Source: Streptomyces sp. OfavH-34-F (GTDB lineage: Bacteria; Actinomycetota; Actinomycetes; Streptomycetales; Streptomycetaceae). From it: a stretch of 34,036 nt of DNA. The notes below the pieces were generated by a model. That model searched no databases, was not told where the DNA came from, and was given only the letters and a program-made list of their open reading frames with translations. Of this stretch, positions 31,424 through 34,036 are shown piece after piece. Each line of letters opens with the position of its first letter. The stretch's first letter is position 1. The stretch is from positions 1 through 34,036 of the forward strand of contig NZ_JAKRGC010000030.1 in assembly GCF_022347745.1 (NCBI RefSeq), given 5' to 3'. A program made the position numbers and the translations under genes.

Positions 31424-31496
31424 GCTCCCCGCTGTCGCGGGAGCTCCGTAAACACGGCAACCGGCCTGACCACGAGCCGGCCGAAGGGCTGGTCAG
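31424..31496 (-). promoter_or_regulatory. Structured 5' leader of the secreted-protein gene
   Basis: Two hairpins: GCTCCC(C)GC-TGTC-GCGGGAGC (31424-31444, one bulge) and CTGACCA/TGGTCAG (31466-31472, 31490-31496) with inner AGCC/GGCT pairing. They lie 36-108 bases before the start codon on the minus strand. I found no convincing promoter between 31389 and 31668; a TTGACC at 31590-31585 lacks a matching -10. Confidence 0.4.
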
Positions 31497-31645
31497 ACCC
31501 CCTCGGTGCCAGATCAACGACCGCTGCCACAGGCGCTGCCGGGCTTGCGATCACGATCATGAAGCTTTCATACAACCGTGGGCAGGTCAAACACTCTTTG
31601 CATCCGGAATCTCACCTACCGCGTTCAAAGGCGGGTGCCATCCGA

Positions 31646-31668
31646 CTCGGGCTCGGGCTCGGGCTCGG
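31646..31668. repeat. CTCGGG hexamer repeat
   Basis: Three perfect CTCGGG units and a partial fourth lie directly after the stop codon of the ATP-binding protein gene. It is a simple repeat without visible function. Confidence 0.6.
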
Positions 31669-32094
31669 TCAAGGTACGAGGTCGAGTTCGGCCCACACCG
31701 TCTTGCGCGGCACCGGTCCCTCCACCACGCCCCACCGGTCCGCCAGCGCCTCGACGATGAGCAGGCCGCGGCCGCCCTCCGCGTACGGACCGGGGGAGTC
31801 CCGTACGGGCAGCCGGTCGCCCCGGGTGTCGGTCACCTCGATCCGCAGCCGCGACGCGTCACTCACGGTGAGGCTCAGCAGGAAGTCCCGCCCCTGCACG
31901 CGCCCGTGCCCGGCGGCGTTGGCGGCCAGCTCGGCCACGATGTGCGCGGCGGTCTCGGTGGGGAGCCCCCAGTCGCCCAGATGCGCCGTGGTGAGCAGCC
32001 GGGCGAGCCGTGCGCCCCGGCGGGTGGGGGAGAGCCGCACGGCGAACTGCCTGGCGGAAGCGGAAAGTTTGGGGGAGACGATTTCTCGGTTCAC
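31669..32094 (-). CDS. Anti-sigma-factor-like ATP-binding protein (HATPase, SpoIIAB/RsbW type)
   Basis: 141 residues with the GHKL ATPase fold. The N box is HIVAELAANAAGHG (Glu55, Asn59) and the glycine box GGRGLLIVEALADRWG. The Asp-containing G1 segment lies in IEVTDTRGD. Streptomyces have dozens of these next to XRE-DUF5753 and DUF397 genes. They are thought to act as kinases/anti-sigma factors or as partners of the WhiJ-type regulators. GTG 32094 is the start in the family register; its ribosome site is poor (GGTGAC). An inverted repeat CTCGGT-N7-ACCGAG (32085-32103) spans the start codon. The gene is divergent from the XRE gene with 161 bases between. Confidence 0.85.
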   Translation of the reverse strand: MNREIVSPKLSASARQFAVRLSPTRRGARLARLLTTAHLGDWGLPTETAAHIVAELAANAAGHGRVQGRDFLLSLTVSDASRLRIEVTDTRGDRLPVRDSPGPYAEGGRGLLIVEALADRWGVVEGPVPRKTVWAELDLVP

Positions 32095-32255
32095 GTCACC
32101 GAGGGTGGCCGCCCGTGCGTACCGTGCACAGTGACTCGGCGCTTACGTACGGTCATTGTCCCGAGCTTGTCCAGTGTTGTCCCCGCTGTACGGGGTGACG
32201 CCCGGGGGACGTAGGCGGTTGAGGAAGAACGGCACACGCGGGAAGCGGGGCACGG

Positions 32256-33113
32256 ATGACTGTGGACGAGGTCGGGGCGGACGAACCGGGGTGGGACGTC
32301 GATCCGGACGACGAGTCGGGCGTCGCGGTGGTCGCCGCCGTGGGGCGCCAACTGAGGGCCTGGCGCGAGGCGGCGGGCCTGACGGCCGCGGAGCTGGGCG
32401 CGGCGATGGGGTACGGGGAGAACCTGGTCTACAAGGTGGAGGGCGGCCGGCGCATCGCCCGCCCCGAGTTCCTGGACCGGGCGGACGAGGTGTGCGGCGC
32501 GGGCGGCAAGATCGCGGCGATGAAGGAGGACCTGGCCCCGGTCCGGTACCCGAAGAAGGTCCGCGAGCTGGCGAAGATGGAGGCGCAGGCCGTCGAGCTT
32601 TCGGCCTACGGAAGTCACAACCTCCACGGTCTGTTGCAGACGGAGGAGTACGCGCGGGCGCTGTTCGGAATGCGGCGGCCCGCCTTCTCCTCGGACGAGG
32701 TGGAGCGGCTGGTAGCTGCGCGTATGGCCCGAAAGTCCATTTTCAGCCGCTCACCTGCGCCGGAGCTCAGCTTCGTGCAGGAAGAAGCGACGCTCCGGCG
32801 CCCCCTTGGGGGCAGAATGGTGCTGCGACGTCAGCTCGAACACCTCCTGGAGCTCGGGGAGTTGCGGAACGTTGAGATCCAGGTGATGCCGACCAGCCGC
32901 GAGGATCATGCGGGAATGGGGGGCGAGATGCAGGTGCTGAAGTTCAAGGACGGTTCGGCGGTGGGGCGTTCCGAAGGCGAGTTCGGCAGCCGCCCGGTCG
33001 CTGACCCGAAGCACCTGCGAATCATCGAGCTGAGAAATGGGATCATGCGGGCTCAGGCTCTCACGCCTCGGGAGTCGCGGGCGTTCATCGAGCACGTACT
33101 GGGAGAGACATGA
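32256..33113 (+). CDS. XRE-family regulator with DUF5753 domain (WhiJ/Scr1 type)
   Basis: 285 residues. An acidic N-terminus of about 24 residues precedes a helix-turn-helix at about 30-66 (QLRAWREAAGLTAAELGAA, then GYGENLVYKVEGGRR). The DUF5753 domain begins near residue 100 (VELSAYGSHNLHGLLQTEEYARALF) and runs to near the end (RESRAFIEHVL). Relatives such as WhiJ and Scr1 of S. coelicolor bind DNA and are counteracted by the small DUF397 protein encoded next door; some influence differentiation or antibiotic production. The gene overlaps the DUF397 gene by four bases. GGGGCACGG upstream is a weak ribosome site. Confidence 0.9.
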   Translation: MTVDEVGADEPGWDVDPDDESGVAVVAAVGRQLRAWREAAGLTAAELGAAMGYGENLVYKVEGGRRIARPEFLDRADEVCGAGGKIAAMKEDLAPVRYPKKVRELAKMEAQAVELSAYGSHNLHGLLQTEEYARALFGMRRPAFSSDEVERLVAARMARKSIFSRSPAPELSFVQEEATLRRPLGGRMVLRRQLEHLLELGELRNVEIQVMPTSREDHAGMGGEMQVLKFKDGSAVGRSEGEFGSRPVADPKHLRIIELRNGIMRAQALTPRESRAFIEHVLGET

Positions 33114-33319
33114 TCACCAAGGACTCTGGCGGCGACGCTTCTCGCCTGGAGTGGTTCAAGAGCAGCTACAGCGACAGCAGCAACAGCAACGAATGTGTCG
33201 AGGTCGCGTCTGCGCCCGGCACCGTGCACGTCCGGGACTCCAAGGACCTGTCCGTCCCGGCGCTCGCCTTCGGTGCGGGGGCCTGGGCCGGGTTCGTCTC
33301 GTACGCCGCCGGGCGTTGA
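33110..33319 (+). CDS. DUF397 protein (BldB/Scr2-like partner)
   Basis: 69 residues, acidic. The DUF397 hallmarks are LEWFKSSYSDSSNSNECVEV, then HVRDSKDLSVPALAF and WAGFVSYAAG. It starts at ATG 33110, inside the stop of the XRE gene (ATGA), so the pair is translationally coupled. In the Scr1/Scr2 pair the DUF397 protein modulates the XRE partner in a toxin-antitoxin-like way; here the same relation is inferred. Confidence 0.92.
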   Translation: MITKDSGGDASRLEWFKSSYSDSSNSNECVEVASAPGTVHVRDSKDLSVPALAFGAGAWAGFVSYAAGR

Positions 33320-33328
33320 CCCGGTAAC

Positions 33329-33357
33329 GAGGGGCCCCGTACTACGCAGGGCCCCTC
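33329..33357. terminator. Bidirectional terminator between DUF397 and the poly(A)-polymerase-like gene
   Basis: GAGGGGCCC (33329-33337) pairs with GGGCCCCTC (33349-33357) around an 11-base loop. It follows the DUF397 stop by ten bases and touches the stop codon of the converging gene. Confidence 0.7.
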
Positions 33358-34036
33358 AGGTCCGTCCGGGGTTCGGGGGCGGGGATGCGGTCAGCGACGC
33401 CGCCCTGAGTCCGCGTAGTACCTCCGCGCCGATCTCCGTCAGGCGGTGCGCCTCCGGGGGTGTCGTGCCCAGGCCGATCGCGTAGCCCGTGGCGTCGGCT
33501 GCCGGGATCGGGCGGGGCCAGACGCGGCAGTCCGGGGCGCCCGCGTGCGTGAGGGCGGTGGTCAGGGCGAGGAGGCGGCCGCGTAGGCGGCCCTCCTCCG
33601 TGGGATGGGCGGCGGCCAGGGCCCAGGCGGTGTGCTCCGTGAGCGGGGGAGGGGCGCAGAGCGCGTCCGGGTTCTCCGCGTCCAGGAGTTCCCACGCCCG
33701 GAACAGCTCCGCCGTGAGCAGGTCGCGGAAGGCCGGGGAGACCTGGGTCGTGCACGAGCGGACCGGGGCGGTCGGCGTGTACACGGTGACCGGGTCGCCG
33801 GTCGCCGGGCCCTCGCCCACCGGTTCGCGCCAGTCCCAGGCCGCCCAGGTCGCGAAGAAGTCCCGCAGGCCGCCGCCCTCGCGGGCCGTACGCGCCGCGA
33901 GCAGGGCCCAGGCCAGGCCCGGCAGGCCGCCGCACGGGGCGGAGTCCAGGCCCCTGGCCGCCGCCCACGCCTTGACGTCCCGGGCCAGCGCGGTGAACGC
34001 CTCCCGGTGCGGGCCCGTCGCCGCGCGCACCGCCTC
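33356..34036 (-). CDS. Protein with poly(A)-polymerase-central-domain-like region (partial)
   Basis: The frame is open to the right edge, so only the C-terminal 226 codons are seen. The segment FTALARDVKAWAAARGLD, then PCGGLPGLAWALLAARTAR and LRDFFATWAAWDWREPV, follows the pattern of the central domain of eukaryotic poly(A) polymerases (alone, an 'IKLWAKRRG...GFLGGVSWAML' helix pair, then 'FF..F..W.WP.PV'). Large actinobacterial proteins joining such a domain to nucleotidyltransferase and RNA-end-recognition modules are known and linked to RNA repair. The catalytic part would lie beyond the window. The C-terminal 50 residues (ATGYAIGLGTTPPEAHRLTE) are not recognised. Confidence 0.55.
   Translation of the reverse strand, partial: EAVRAATGPHREAFTALARDVKAWAAARGLDSAPCGGLPGLAWALLAARTAREGGGLRDFFATWAAWDWREPVGEGPATGDPVTVYTPTAPVRSCTTQVSPAFRDLLTAELFRAWELLDAENPDALCAPPPLTEHTAWALAAAHPTEEGRLRGRLLALTTALTHAGAPDCRVWPRPIPAADATGYAIGLGTTPPEAHRLTEIGAEVLRGLRAASLTASPPPNPGRT

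Noticed and set aside
31559..32134. Plus-strand frame of 191 codons opposite the ATP-binding protein gene
   Set aside because: Ser/Arg/Ala-rich product without motifs; the minus-strand GHKL motifs are clear.

Overview
The window is chromosomal DNA of a high-GC actinobacterium, almost certainly a Streptomyces. Evidence: codon third positions are nearly all G or C; GTG starts are common and rpoB starts with TTG; RpoB (1161 aa) and RpoC (1299 aa) have the lengths I recall for Streptomyces; and the gene order tRNA-Thr, tRNA-Met, rpmG, MaoC pair ... tRNA-Trp, secE, nusG, rplKA, rplJL, rpoBC, rpsL, rpsG, fusA, tuf is the actinobacterial translation/transcription core. The species cannot be told from the sequence alone.

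Layout. 1-150: start of an amidohydrolase-like gene on the minus strand. 365-1820: tRNA-Thr(GGT), tRNA-Met(CAT), rpmG and a translationally coupled pair of MaoC/hot-dog dehydratases resembling mycobacterial HadA/HadB. 1936-4067: a TetR repressor and a 14-helix MFS exporter, each preceded by the same GTTAGT-N8-ACTAAC palindrome, so probably a self-contained drug-responsive efflux module. 4139-7591: murB, then add-type adenosine deaminase and an aspartate/aromatic-type aminotransferase on the minus strand. 7816-13028: tRNA-Trp, secE, nusG, rplK, rplA, a lipoprotein of the LppX/LprAFG type, then rplJ-rplL behind an L10 leader with an attenuator-like hairpin. 13123-21142: a long regulatory region, then rpoB-rpoC. 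21375-25964: rpsL, rpsG, fusA, tuf. Strong hairpin terminators separate most transcription units.

From about 26.1 kb the window is accessory in character: a hemerythrin-like protein with a CxxCxC start, a possible unlisted 60-codon gene, a stand-alone CofE-like ligase, and a minus-strand block made of a secreted four-cysteine protein (30987-31388), a strong hairpin, and a tightly coupled three-gene ABC system (ATPase, seven-helix permease with a cysteine-containing extracytoplasmic domain, small permease), followed by a three-helix membrane protein. This block is the best candidate for a little-described system: a secreted small protein with a dedicated transporter or self-protection complex. 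The end holds an anti-sigma-like ATPase divergent from a coupled XRE-DUF5753/DUF397 pair (WhiJ/Scr1 type), and the C-terminal part of a protein resembling the central domain of eukaryotic poly(A) polymerases.

Everything here is read by eye from sequence and family knowledge; no alignment, structure prediction or search was run.
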